A stretch of 64,000 bases of DNA from Tillandsia leiboldiana. Its lineage: Eukaryota; Streptophyta; Magnoliopsida; Poales; Bromeliaceae. The position numbers and the translations under genes are program-made. The stretch spans positions 60,154,889-60,218,888 of the forward strand of contig CM055060.1 in assembly GCA_029204045.2 (NCBI GenBank), in the 5' to 3' direction. The notes beneath the pieces are model-generated. The model ran no database searches, was not told where the DNA came from, and saw nothing but the letters and a program-made list of their open reading frames with translations. This document shows positions 21,530 through 32,680 of the stretch, in pieces; the stretch's first letter is position 1, and the number at the start of each line of letters is the position of its first letter.

Positions 21530-22855
21530 ATGGTAAAAGCTTCTTTCCCTTTTTATCACCCCCTACTTTGTTTTTTGTTTTTTGTTTTTTTTTAAAAATA
21601 TATATATATATATAAAAGCTCCTTTCTTATTCCTGGTGGTTTTTGAGTACTAGCGTGGGGATGGTGGGGGTAACAAATTAACAATTAATATAGGTGGGTC
21701 CGATGATTCGGATGGGGAACGAGGACGCGGGTGGTCCGCCGTGGCTGAGGCCGCTTCTGCAGACGAGGTTCTTCATCCCCTGCGAGGTCCACGCCGACTC
21801 CAGCAAGAGCGAGTGCAATATGTACTGTCTGGATTGCACCTGCGACGCCCTCTGCTCCTACTGCCTTCCCCACCACAAGGACCACCGCCTTGTTCAGGTC
21901 ACTAGATTTTCAAATTCCCCTTCTCTCTTGCCGGACTTGTGCCTGCTTCCTGCGGATTCGATTAGTTTTGTTTTTGTATCCATGTATTGAATTGCCAATT
22001 TCCTCTGGGCTTTCTTCTTCTTTAGATTCGGAGATCGTCGTACCACAATGTGATCAGGGTGTCGGAGGTGTCCAAGTTCATAGACATATCGTGCGTGCAG
22101 ACCTACATTATCAACAGCGCCAAGATCGTCTTCTTGAATGAGCGGCCGCAGCCGAGGCCCGGAAAGGGCATCACCAACACCTGCGAAATCTGCGGCCGCA
22201 GCCTCCTCGACTCCTTCCGATTCTGCTCCCTCGGGTGCAAGGTTTATTAACTAAACTAACTAATACAACCTCTTTGCTGCACATATCTCTCTCCATATAG
22301 GGGCCCCATTCAAATCACAGCTTCCAAAATTTGTTTCTTCTCCTCGTTTGGTCCGATCGTGTATTTGGCTTTAACAACTCAATTGGTTTTCTTTCGTTTG
22401 AAATTCAAGACAATGCGCCTTTTTTTTTTTTTTTTTTTGAACTCTCTTCTCAAGTCGACTGAAACCGAATACTTTCTTGAGATAGAGATAGTGATGAATC
22501 TTCTTTCAATGTGATCGACCGACCATTCATATGTGTTATGAACTCGATTTTATTTTTTTTTATTTTATTTATTTTTTTGGATTTGAAAAAACACCCATGT
22601 ACATGTCGGTTTTAGCATCGACGGGTTCTACATAATCTTAATTTCATGTTGATGTCTTGAAATGAGCTACATAACGCTATCCTCGGAGAGTTCACGCGAT
22701 TCCCACTTTCGGTTTCTTCCGCATCTTTTATCTTATTCCTATTGATTAGGATTGAAGTGAAACCCATCACCTACTTAACTTCATTCCTCGTAGGTAGGTC
22801 GTACGTATCGGCCTTAACCAAAAAATTTACCATCTTAATTACACTTCACCTTCTC

Positions 22856-22921
<66 letters not shown>

Positions 22922-23281
22922 TCGATCAGTAACTGTTAATGTGTCCTAATTAACTTAAAAATGCACTTTCTTCAATCTTTTCTTTTTCTCATGCAGCTCG
23001 GAGGCATGAAGCGCCACCCGGAGCTGACCTTCACGCTGCGTCCGAAGCCCAATCGGGATTCGCTGCAGGGATCGGAGTCCGACGAGTCGTCCACCCCTAG
23101 AAAGGTCCGCAGAACGTCGGCCTTCACTAATCGGTCCATTGAGATTCCCGTGGCGCCGTCGCCGTCGCCGTCGGATGATGAGGGAGGACACCTGACAAGC
23201 AGCATTTCTCCGAGCACGCCTCCAATCATCAGCTACCGCACGTCGAGGCGAAAGGGCACACCCCACCGTGCTCCATTCTAA
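21530..23281 (+). CDS. PLATZ zinc-binding transcription factor, four coding exons
   Basis: Exons: 21530-21532 (ATG alone), 21694-21897, 22026-22241 and 22997-23281, all with GT/AG introns and continuous phase, giving 235 residues. PLATZ proteins are plant-specific A/T-rich-DNA-binding repressors acting in the nucleus. The domain spans residues 17-141. The first zinc site has C31-x2-H34, C46-x2-C49, C55-x2-C58 and H61/H62/H65; the second has C122-x2-C125 and C136-x3-C140. The start PPWLRPLL is the usual PLATZ beginning. The C-terminal 94 residues are Ser/Pro-rich and basic (KVRRTSAF, SRRKGTPHR), a likely nuclear signal. The single-codon first exon yields MVGPMIRMGN, which fits the family better than initiation at ATG 21703. 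Exons are GC-rich, introns AT-rich; intron 3 holds a long (AT)n tract. No damage is seen. It is the only convincing host gene here. Confidence 0.93.
22859..22919. repeat. (AT)n microsatellite in PLATZ intron 3
   Basis: About 60 bp of pure AT dinucleotide repeat within the third intron. Confidence 0.95.
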
Positions 23282-23422
23282 TTAGAAAGATATAAGATTC
23301 TACAGAACGAGCGGAGAATGATGACTAATTAAATATGTAGGATCAGTTTTATAAGAAAAGGTAGGAAATTAAGGAACCCTAACAAGCCTTCCTCTCTTCT
23401 CTTCTCTTCTCTTCTCCTCTCC

Positions 23423-23504
<82 letters not shown>

Positions 23505-23707
23505 ACTGTATGTATTCTTCCGAAATCTATAGTCTTTAGCCGTAGGTGTTTCAAATGTACAGTTGGTATCCAGTCGTATAAAAAAGGAAACAATATTTAA
23601 TGTACGTACTGTTATATACATAATATGTACATAGAATTCGATCTATGCATTGATGGAGCACAGTACTCATCCTTTCATTTGGTGTTCTCGGATCGGGATT
23701 CATCATC

Positions 23708-23777
<70 letters not shown>

Positions 23778-26700
23778 CGCTTTTATTTATTTATTTGTTT
23801 ATAAATTCGATTAGTGGATCAGCTCGTGTCTATAGTGTGCTTTAATTGCGGCTGCATCCGTGCGTGGCATCACCTCCCATCTCCTCCTGCCGAGTAGAAA
23901 ATAACTTAAAAATGGGGTTATACTCTATGGCGGCTGCAGGTTCTTTAAATATCTGTGGCCTTCTTTAGTTTTACTAGTAATCAGCTCCGTGGCAACCCCG
24001 CCAAATAATGATGGAGTACGTAGGTCGGGCGCATGTATAATAATTAATTGTACATGGATTTGGTGTAAACAGTATGGTTGACCGTTGACACTTCGATGCT
24101 GCGGCTGGGTTGGGTTGGGTACCTGGGTATACTTTGGGTTGGATTGGGTAAAGCGGATAATAATACATATGTTGGGCTCGTACCGATCGAGTATATATAT
24201 ATATATATATATGCAATGTTGGTTGGTTGGTTGGTTGGTTGGTTGGTTGGACGGATGGTGTTGACCGGCTGGGGATGCATCCGGTGGGATCACATCGGGG
24301 AAGTGACTTGGTGGACACGACACAAGCCATGAAAGAGACTTCCGCCTCCACTCGCTCCTCTCTTTCTCTACATCTCTCTCTCTCTCTCTCAAAAAGAGCC
24401 GTGAGGAATCCCGAGAGCTAGAGCGAGAGGGCCCTCCCATCTCTTCCGTCACTTTCCCCACTTAATGTTATGCCGCTGCTGCTGCTGCTGCTGCGTGTGA
24501 TTACTTATTCTCTTAATTAAATAATTAATCTGATCTTATCCCCCCAAGAAAGACCCATCCATGTATAAAGTACGCATTAATTAAGCAGCAAATTCATATT
24601 ATTATTTGGCATTGTACGCATTAATTAAGCAGCAAATTCATATTATTATTTGGCATTATATATATGTATCTCGTTAATTATGACTGGATTATAATACTAA
24701 TGTTGACTAAGATCGGTGATTAGTATAGTTAGCTTGCAAACTGGTTGATTACTATCCCTTAAAGTAAGGCCGTGCCGTGCGGAAACTCTTTCCGCTCTCG
24801 TCAAATCACATCTAGACACGTGGATGTCGTTTTTTTTTTTCCTTTTTAGAAAGAAGTGGGAAAATAAACTTAGCATTCATAATAAAAACAATTAAAGAGC
24901 GTTTCCATACATCTAAAAATATAATATAATTAAATTATGTTATATTCGTAAAAATATTATTTCATAAAATATTTAGTATATAAAAAAATATATATTTTTT
25001 AGAGTATAATTAAATTATTTTTCAAATAATAGAGTAAAATAATAATAAAATTTCATAATTCTTGAAATCCCTTACTATATATGATAAATTTAAAATTTTA
25101 AAATTTAAAATTTTAAAATATAAATTTTTAATTTTTAATTTTAAATTTTTAAAATTTTAAACGAGATATTAAATCTAAAATTAAAAATTTTTAAATTTTT
25201 GTTTTAATTTTAAAATTTTAAAATTTAAATGTATATTCAAATTTGAAATATAAAATATAAAATTTTAAATTTCATATTTTAAATTAAAAATTAAAAATTA
25301 AAACATTTAAATTTTAAAATTTAAATTCAAAAATTTAAGTTTTAAATTTTTAAATTTTAAATTTTATAATATTGGTTTCAAATTTTAAATATTAAAATTT
25401 ATTATTTAAAAATAATAAATTTTTAATTTAAAAATAATAAACTTTAATTTACAAGTAATAAATTTTAATTTTAAATTTTAAATTTAGATTTTTTTTAATT
25501 TTTTTTAAAATTTTAAATTTTAAATTTTAAATTTTAATTATGAAAATTTTAATTTTAAAATATAAAAGTAATATTTTTTTATTTTTTATAATTTTAAATT
25601 GAATTTTTTTTTTGTATAATTATGCAATATACATTCAAACAATTTAAAATTTGAAATTATAAAATATTTTATAATTACAGAATTTTCTATTTCACTTAAA
25701 CTATAACCACATATTAATTCTATAAAAAAAAATTTAGTGAGCATCCATTAAGGCCTCCGAAAACGTATATAGTAAAAAAAAAAATAGCAAAGCACAACCT
25801 AAGAGATAGAAAAATTGACTGATACCCTTAAGCGTGTTGAAAATTGTCTTGAAAAATGATGTTGTTTTGCTCGATCCAAATCGACCATCACAAAATAGAC
25901 CGAATGTAAGACCTTCGAGTCACTTTTGTTTAGCTTACAAGTCTAGATACTCTGCCTACATTCTTTTAGAGCCTATGGTTTAAGCAAAAAATCAAGTATC
26001 GAACAAATAATTAATATATGGAAAAAAGGTGATCGCAGATTTTTAGGTCGTTAGCACACAACACGCACAGTTGTTCGCTAATCTAGCCGTGCTTATATTG
26101 ACTGTCTGCTATAGGGACTCTATTTTTGAGAGTCGATCATACAAATGCTTTGGTTTTAATTGGTATTTTAAGTTTTCAAATTTAAAAACTCAGATGGTCC
26201 CTAAATTTTTAGTCTGTGAAAAAGTTGTAAGAGGATATGACTGAGAATAGGTGATTAGCTATCCACCTCCATTGCACCTCATCCTGATATGATCTGTCGA
26301 TATCGATAGGTGCTCATTCTCAATTATCTCTATCAATTGCTGGAGCCTTTGACTATTGCAATTTGTAGATATTTCCAAGCTTCAGAAAATAACCTGCCAT
26401 CTCTAACCCTTTCATCTCCACAGCAATTGAAAACCTGTACATTTTTGTTTAGGATCTTGTCGAAGATATCAGAAAACATTGTTTTAAGAGCAGCATTCCC
26501 TATCCAAATATCGAAGCAAAATTGGATGCTAGTACCATCTCTTATAATATATGTTATGTCCCATATGAAGCCTTCCCTCTATTGGGAGTGAGGCTTGAAG
26601 GTGTTACCTTACATGAGGAGTTAGCACTCTTCTGATGTAGTATAAAGCTGTAATTGTTTTTGATTCATTGTGTTTCATTGTGTATACGTCTTAGTAAACA

Positions 26701-27058
26701 ATCTCCACCACCGCTTCATTAAGAGCATCGTATTTATCGCCTCCATATATATGTTTGATCCCAAGACCTTTTTTACTCATGTATACGCTTTTTTAGTTCA
26801 CTAGTAAAGATATCAACAGGTCAAATTTGGAGCGAGTTTTTAAAATCTGAATCTCACCGTCAAATCTGAAATCCGAATCCAAATCCGAATTCGACAAATT
26901 TTTAAAATCCATCTCCAAATCTGGACTCGACCAAAAATTCAAAACACGAATATAAATTCAAAAATCCGACCCAAAATAAGTGTTTCTCTTTACCATATTT
27001 CAAAACATATTATATTAAATTTAAAACTTTAAAATACAATTTCAAATATAGTATCAAA

Positions 27059-27155
<97 letters not shown>

Positions 27156-28750
27156 ATTATCATTTCTATTCACTAGGAATGCGTTTGCTTCGAGTATAAG
27201 TAAGAATAACTTATTCCTGATATAAATACAACTTTTGAAATAAGTAAGAATAAAACTAATTTTTTTATTTGGATGAAAATTAAGTTGTTCTCAATAATAA
27301 AAAAAATAGTATTTGGATAATTAGATTAGAATAGTAAAAATAAGAACAATTATAATTTTAAAATAATAATATTTTATCTAATTAATTAATATAAAAATAT
27401 TAATTAAATAATAATTTAATTTATTTAATTAACTACTATCACATAACTCTAAATATTAATTAATAAAATAATTAACCACAATTTAATAAATTAATAAATT
27501 AATTAGTTAATTATTTAATAGTTAGGTATTTAGTTAATAAAATAATTAGATTAGTCAAAACATTAAATTAATTAAAGAATTGACACAATAATTAAAATTA
27601 TATTTATTTTAATTAAGTTTGTTCTCAAGTAAGAACAAATTTATTTTAGAAAAAAAAATATAACAGTAGTTTAAAATTTATACTAACTTATTATAGAAAA
27701 ACGAAAATTTTTATTTTCAATCATAACAAAACGCGTTTAGAAAATAATATCTTATTACAGTCCTTGTTTCCCAATCACCTCTAGTGGCTGGGGCATTCTT
27801 TCCAAAAGAAAGATCTCCGAAGAGCTTGGATGCATCTAAAGACTCATTTTGGCACTTAAAAAAAAAAAAATAATAAAATAAAATAAAATAAAATACAAGA
27901 ATAAATTAGCTAGAGAGGACTAAATTTATAAGTGTAAGTCTGCTCCTTAAGAGAGGAGTTTGGATTGTCATCTTTCTATCTGTTTCTCTGTTTTATTGAT
28001 AACCTTTATTCAATCCTCTTTTCTTGGGTGCCTGTTAGTAATTGGCAGCCCTAAATAGCAAGTGAAGGGTGGTCGCTAGTTGCGCATGCACATCTCTGAG
28101 GTGCTTTCAGCTCATGTAAAACAGTTTTGATTTGTCCTTTATTTATTTTATGTCTAAAAATGTTAGAATTTGGTTAGATTTTTAGTTGAATTTTAGTTAT
28201 ATTAAGATTAATATTTAAATATGTTTGAGATAAGTTTATTAAAATTTAAATATTAATAAAAATCTATTTAGACTAGTATTTGCATAGATTTTAATATAAA
28301 CTATAAATATAATATAAGTGTTATTATTTTGATGGTGATAGAATTTAACAATAAGTTTATTAAAGTTTTATTTTATAATTTTCTCGATTGTTTTTATTTG
28401 TACTATTTGGTGTCGGCTGACTAATTAACGATAAATTTGAAATAATATTTGTGATTTTTTAAAAATTTGAAAGGTCGTGTTTGAAATTATATATTCCCTG
28501 TGCATGTTTAATGGTTCGGCCGGACGGAGAGAAATAAAAAAGTTATATATATATATAATTTATTTGTTAGGACGTGAGGACTAAGGAGAAGAGAGATGGG
28601 CATATGCATGTAAGGATGGTAATCCAGCTCGCTGTTCGCAAGTCAACTCGTATTTGGCTCGAAATGAGCTCGAGATCGAATCGCTCGTTTAGTAAACGAG
28701 CCGAACACGAGCTGGGGCCAGCTCGCTCGAGTTCGGCTCGATAACATCTC

Positions 28751-28752
<2 letters not shown>
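23282..28752. other. PLATZ 3' flank and AT-rich spacer
   Basis: No supportable gene. Content: (AT)n at 23428-23502 and 23711-23771; (GGTT)n near 24220-24250; a CTG run near 24475; a 44-bp direct duplication (GTACGCATTAATTAAGCAGC...) at about 24569 and 24613; very AT-rich AAATTTTAAAATTTAAA-type sequence at 24900-25720; a large (AT)n tract at 27063-27153; a MITE-like AT-rich segment at about 27178-27737 whose ends both carry GCGTTT; and a GAGCTCG/CTCGTT-rich stretch at 28630-28750. The ORF at 26310-26591 has no recognisable motif. Confidence 0.6.
27063..27153. repeat. (AT)n microsatellite
   Basis: About 90 bp of TA repeat in AT-rich spacer. Confidence 0.95.

Positions 28753-28845
<93 letters not shown>
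28753..28845. repeat. (AT)n microsatellite
   Basis: About 92 bp of AT repeat directly beside the MITE-like element that starts at 28846. Confidence 0.95.
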
Positions 28846-28848
<3 letters not shown>

Positions 28849-29070
28849 CGGCTACTATACTATTAATAGTATCAAGTTATTGGTGCTACCAAGTTTTCCA
28901 TCCTTAGATCAATCCCTTTAATCATTTTCATCCGTTAGGTTTTACTATTTTCCAACCACCTATTAAACCCAAAGGACCCACTATCATCTCAACCGCATAT
29001 TTTTTAATCTAAGAGTTAAAAACTTAATAGCACCAATAACTTAAAACTAGTAATAGTATTTCACCCTAGC
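28846..29070. mobile_element. MITE-like element with ~45-bp inverted ends
   Basis: The left end contains ACTATTAATAGTATCAAG then TTATTGGTGCTA. The reverse complement of the right end contains ACTATTACTAGTTTTAAG then TTATTGGTGCTA. It is noncoding, about 225 bp, and sits inside an (AT)n tract so a TA target duplication cannot be recognised. The superfamily is not assigned. Confidence 0.55.
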
Positions 29071-29189
29071 TATATATATATATATATATTTTATTATTTA
29101 GATCTTAGGCCATCAATTTTTTATGAATTTTAATTATTAGATTAAAATTTTAATTTTTTAATTTTCTTTCAATTTTATACCTAATAGTA

Positions 29190-29350
29190 GGAATGAAAAT
29201 TAAACTTATTGTTCGCGAGCCAGCTCGTGTTCAGCTCGTTAATAAACGAACACGAACCGAATTTTTCAGCTCGATATTTAAACGAGCTAGCTCATGTTCG
29301 GCTCGTTTATTAAATGAGCCGAGCTCGCTCGTGTTCGGCTCGTTGACACC
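29190..29350. repeat. GAGCTCG/CTCGTTTA-rich repeat
   Basis: Dense short inverted motifs (CGAGCC, GGCTCG, AACGAGC, GCTCGTT). A related stretch lies at 28630-28750 in similar composition. Such strings recur in plant repeats, but I cannot name the family. Confidence 0.45.
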
Positions 29351-29669
29351 CTACGTGCATGTGGAACTAATAGAAACCTGTGATGAATTAGATAAGATAG
29401 AATTAATAGAAACCTGTGAACGGCATGGACTCCAAATAAGATCATGGCTAATTAATCACTGGTTGATCCTCATAGAGGAGACGTTTATGAATCACTGGTT
29501 CATCCTCGGCCAAGCCTGGGCTTCTCTTGCACTAAAAACATGGGCCCAGCAGGCTTAGTATATAATTAAGAAATACACTCCTCAACATTATAATTTATAC
29601 AGGGGTGTGAGGCGGGCTTAATTGGGTCTCGGCCCAATAAATAATGCATTATCTAAGAATTTCAGGTTT

Positions 29670-29670
<1 letters not shown>

Positions 29671-29716
<46 letters not shown>
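29671..29716. repeat. (AT)n microsatellite
   Basis: About 46 bp of AT repeat, 105 bp before the candidate Helitron terminus. Confidence 0.9.
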
Positions 29717-29719
<3 letters not shown>

Positions 29720-29888
29720 TGTCAAATGGCATTTCTTCTAGAAGATTTTTGACTTATATATCTAAAAATTTATTAATACATGAATCTCGATCGACTCTGA
29801 AAACTAGATGGAGGGGGATTATCTATACAAACTATAATTTGCCGGTTTCTAAAAACATACGTGGCGTTTTCTCACGCATTTTCCTACT

Positions 29889-30911
29889 GTGGCGTCCTAC
29901 GGTGCTTCGTTCCCTCCGAACCTAATACCGAACCGCCACGCTTCCTCTCCCTCCTATTGTGGCGTCCTACGGTGCTTCGTTTCCCCCGAACCTAATACCG
30001 AACCGCGACCCCCGTCTCTCTCTTCTGCTCCCCGAAGCGACCCCTCTTGCTCTCTCTCTTCCGCTTCCCGAGGCGACCCCCCTTCTCTCTCTTCCGCTCC
30101 CCACCCCGTTTCTCTCTTCCGCTCCACCCCCGTCTCTCTCTTCTGCTCCCCGAAGCGACCCCCTCTCGCTCTCTCTCTTCCGCTTCCCGAGGCGACCCCC
30201 TTCTCTCTCTTCCGCTCCCCACCCCGTTTCTCTCTTCCGCTCCACTTCTCTCCACTCCGTCTCTCTCCGCGCCCCCCCCCCGTCCCTCCCCCTCCCCCCC
30301 CCCTCCCCCCCCCCCCCCCCCCCCCCCCCCCCTTCCTCCCCCCGCCGCTCGGTTCGATTGCCCCCCCCTCCCGGCCCGAACTGGTGTCGAACCGCCTTCC
30401 CTCTCGCTTCTCTCCAACCGCCGTTCCGCCTTTTCTCCACTCTTCGCCTGCTCTTCCCCCCTCCTCTCCTCTCTCTCGCCTTCGCTCGCTGAACGGTGGT
30501 CGGATGTTACCGCATTCGCTCTCGCGCCGACCGTCTCTCTCTCTCTCTACGGTGGCGGATGCCGCTCGCTGAACGGTGGTCGGATGTTGCCGCCTTCACT
30601 CTCGCGCCGGACGTCTCTCTCTCTCTACTTGCGTCGAAGGGCTGCCGCTTTCTCCGTGGCGCTGCCGTCGCACCGGTATGGCGCATGTGTGCCCTCTTCG
30701 GATCGTGCATGTGTACGGTGTCCCTCCCTCTCTCATGCTACCATCTCGCTGATGTACTGCCGTTGTGGGTCGACAAAAAGGGAAGCTCTCTCTCCCCGAA
30801 CCCTCTCTCTCTCCCCCTCTCTCCCGACTGTTGGTTCTTTTGTTGGGTTTCGGCCGGCTTCCGTCGGCTGGCAAAAAGGGAAGCTCTCTCCCTCTCGCCC
30901 CTCTCTCTCTT

Positions 30912-30965
<54 letters not shown>

Positions 30966-31283
30966 CCGATTATTGGTTTTTTTTCCTACTGGTATTGTAG
31001 GTTCCTTCCCGGCTATCTCGCCGATCCTTAATATGAGAAATAAAAAGAATGCCAGTTGTCTCGCCTTCGGATCGTGCATGTGTACGGTGTCCCTCCCTCT
31101 CTCATGCTACCATCTCGCTGATGTACTGCCGTTGTGGGTCGACAAAAAGGGAAGCTCTCTCCCCCCCTCTCTCTCTTCCCGAACCCTCTCTCTCCCTCCC
31201 TCTCTCCCGACTGTTGGTTCTTTTGTTGGGTTTCGGCCGGCTTCCGTCGGTCGGCAAAAAGGGAAGCTCTCTCCCTCTCGCCA

Positions 31284-31347
<64 letters not shown>

Positions 31348-31440
31348 CGATTGTTGGTTTTTTTTCCTACTGGTATTGTAGGTTTCTTGCCGGCTATCTC
31401 GCCGACCTTTAATATGAGAAATAAAAATGGGGTTAATATT
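29889..31440 (+). repeat. CT-rich leader-like region with nested direct repeats
   Basis: It starts with a 70-bp tandem pair (GGCGTCCTACGGTGCTTCG at 29892 and 29962). A ~115-bp pair of CT-rich units (30012-30240), a poly-C run (about 30298-30332) and a ~405-bp tandem pair (about 30690-31035 and 31065-31400), each with a (CT)n run, follow. The segment at 30660-30765 matches the leader of the Helitron gene at 50480-50575 and 57530-57625. Long Ser/Pro/Leu ORFs here reflect CT repeats. Confidence 0.7.
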
Positions 31441-32197
31441 TACCGCAACTGTTTGATCAAATAATATTTCTTTCCCCTGTGTGGGAGGTGAGTATATAAG
31501 CAAATAATATATGCAAAAAAAAAAGAGGTTGAGGTACCTGTTTTTTTTACTGTACCGGATGAGTATATATGCAAACCCCATTTCTGTTTACATGATCTTC
31601 CTGTTTACATGATTTCCTGCTTGGGAAATTATAATCAAATTAGTTTTGTCTACCTGTGCCTTCGAGTTGAAGAGGTAGATTGGTGACTTGAAAAATTTGA
31701 GATTCACTGGGTTTCCTTCTTTAATTATATCCATACAAAAAAAAACCTTCTTATATCTGAGTTCTATTTTTTGATGGTTCCTATGAATTTCAAGGTTCTT
31801 CTTCCTCTATATGGTCAAAAAAATGTTCTTTGCTTTACTTATATCTATACCAAATTTACCCTTCTTATATCTGACTTCTATTTTTTAATCGTTGCTATAA
31901 ATTTAAAGGTTCTTCTTCCTCTATATGTCAGGAATCAAATTGACATCTCACTATTAATATGAAGGTCCCGAAAATATATGCGAGGAACTGAATTGCCTTC
32001 TCCCTATCAATATGAAGGTCGTTCTTTTGCTCCCTATATTTCTTTAATTATTATTTATTTTGTTCGATCTTATCTTATATTTTACAAATATTTATTTCCC
32101 GGTTACTCCATACATACCTGCCGTTCTCTCACGCATTTTGCTGCTGCGACTCTAATCAATGGTGTATCAAATTTGAGCTCACACCATCAAATTGAAG
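31441..32197. other. Noncoding stretch with a second Helitron-5'-like segment
   Basis: AT-rich, no ORF with motifs. A TTCTTCCTCTATATG unit repeats near 31796 and 31912. At about 32090-32150 the sequence CCGGTTACTCCATACATACC and what follows (TCTCACGCATTTTGCTGCTG) closely match the first ~70 bp of the candidate Helitron start at 29840-29890. Confidence 0.5.
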
Positions 32198-32202
32198 GTT
32201 CT

Positions 32203-32675
32203 TGTAACGACCCGGCCCACTAGCAATAATAACTCGTTGGGCCCAAATCACAGCCCAAAATGCTTAAGCCCAGTTATTATTAATAGTGTCCAAGTCTCAT
32301 ATAAACCCAATCACAATTCCATCCACATCCGATGTGGGACTATTGGGGGCGTCACAGACTCCCCCCGTTTAGGCCTGACGTCCTCGTCAGCCCAAACACA
32401 CACACACAAGCCCAAGATCACCAGGCGATGTGAAACTCGTCTCGCTAGCCCTGTCATCTAGACCCGGGCTCAGCCGAGACTCGCCGCACACTTCCGGCTG
32501 GTTATTGGCTCTGATACCAAATGTAACGACCCGGCCCACTAGCAATAATAACTCGTTGGGCCCAAATCACAGCCCAAAATGCTTAAGCCCAGTTATTATT
32601 AATAGTGTCCAAGTCTCATATAAACCCAATCACAATTCCATCCACATCCGATGTGGGACTATTGGGGGCGTCACA
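32203..32675 (-). mobile_element. TRIM element with two apparently identical 154-bp LTRs
   Basis: LTRs 32203-32356 and 32522-32675 begin TGTAACGACCCGG, end GGGGGCGTCACA, and show no difference by eye. The TSD is GTTCT at 32198-32202 and 32676-32680. The empty site is preserved in the neighbouring repeat copy near 33555. The 165-bp interior has a minus-strand PBS (TGGTATCAGAGCC) 2 bp from the right LTR and a minus-strand PPT (CGGGGGGAGTC) at the left LTR, so transcription reads leftward. It encodes nothing and must borrow proteins from another element. The LTR carries TATAAACCC and the motif GATGTGGGACT, common in plant TRIMs. Confidence 0.95.
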
Positions 32676-32680
32676 GTTCT

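Noticed and set aside
22961..23281. Separate 106-codon gene beginning at 22961
   Set aside because: It is the last PLATZ exon extended backwards into the intron; the splice acceptor is at 22996.
23925..24461. 178-codon minus-strand ORF downstream of PLATZ
   Set aside because: Low-complexity (Thr/Asn/Gln/Pro repeats from GGTT and AT repeats), no motif.
26310..26591. 93-codon ORF, possibly a LINE or other coding remnant
   Set aside because: No motif could be matched on either strand; not enough support.
29889..31464. Several 200-320-codon Ser/Pro/Leu-rich ORFs on both strands
   Set aside because: They are translations of CT- and C-rich repeats, open in several frames at once, with no domain.
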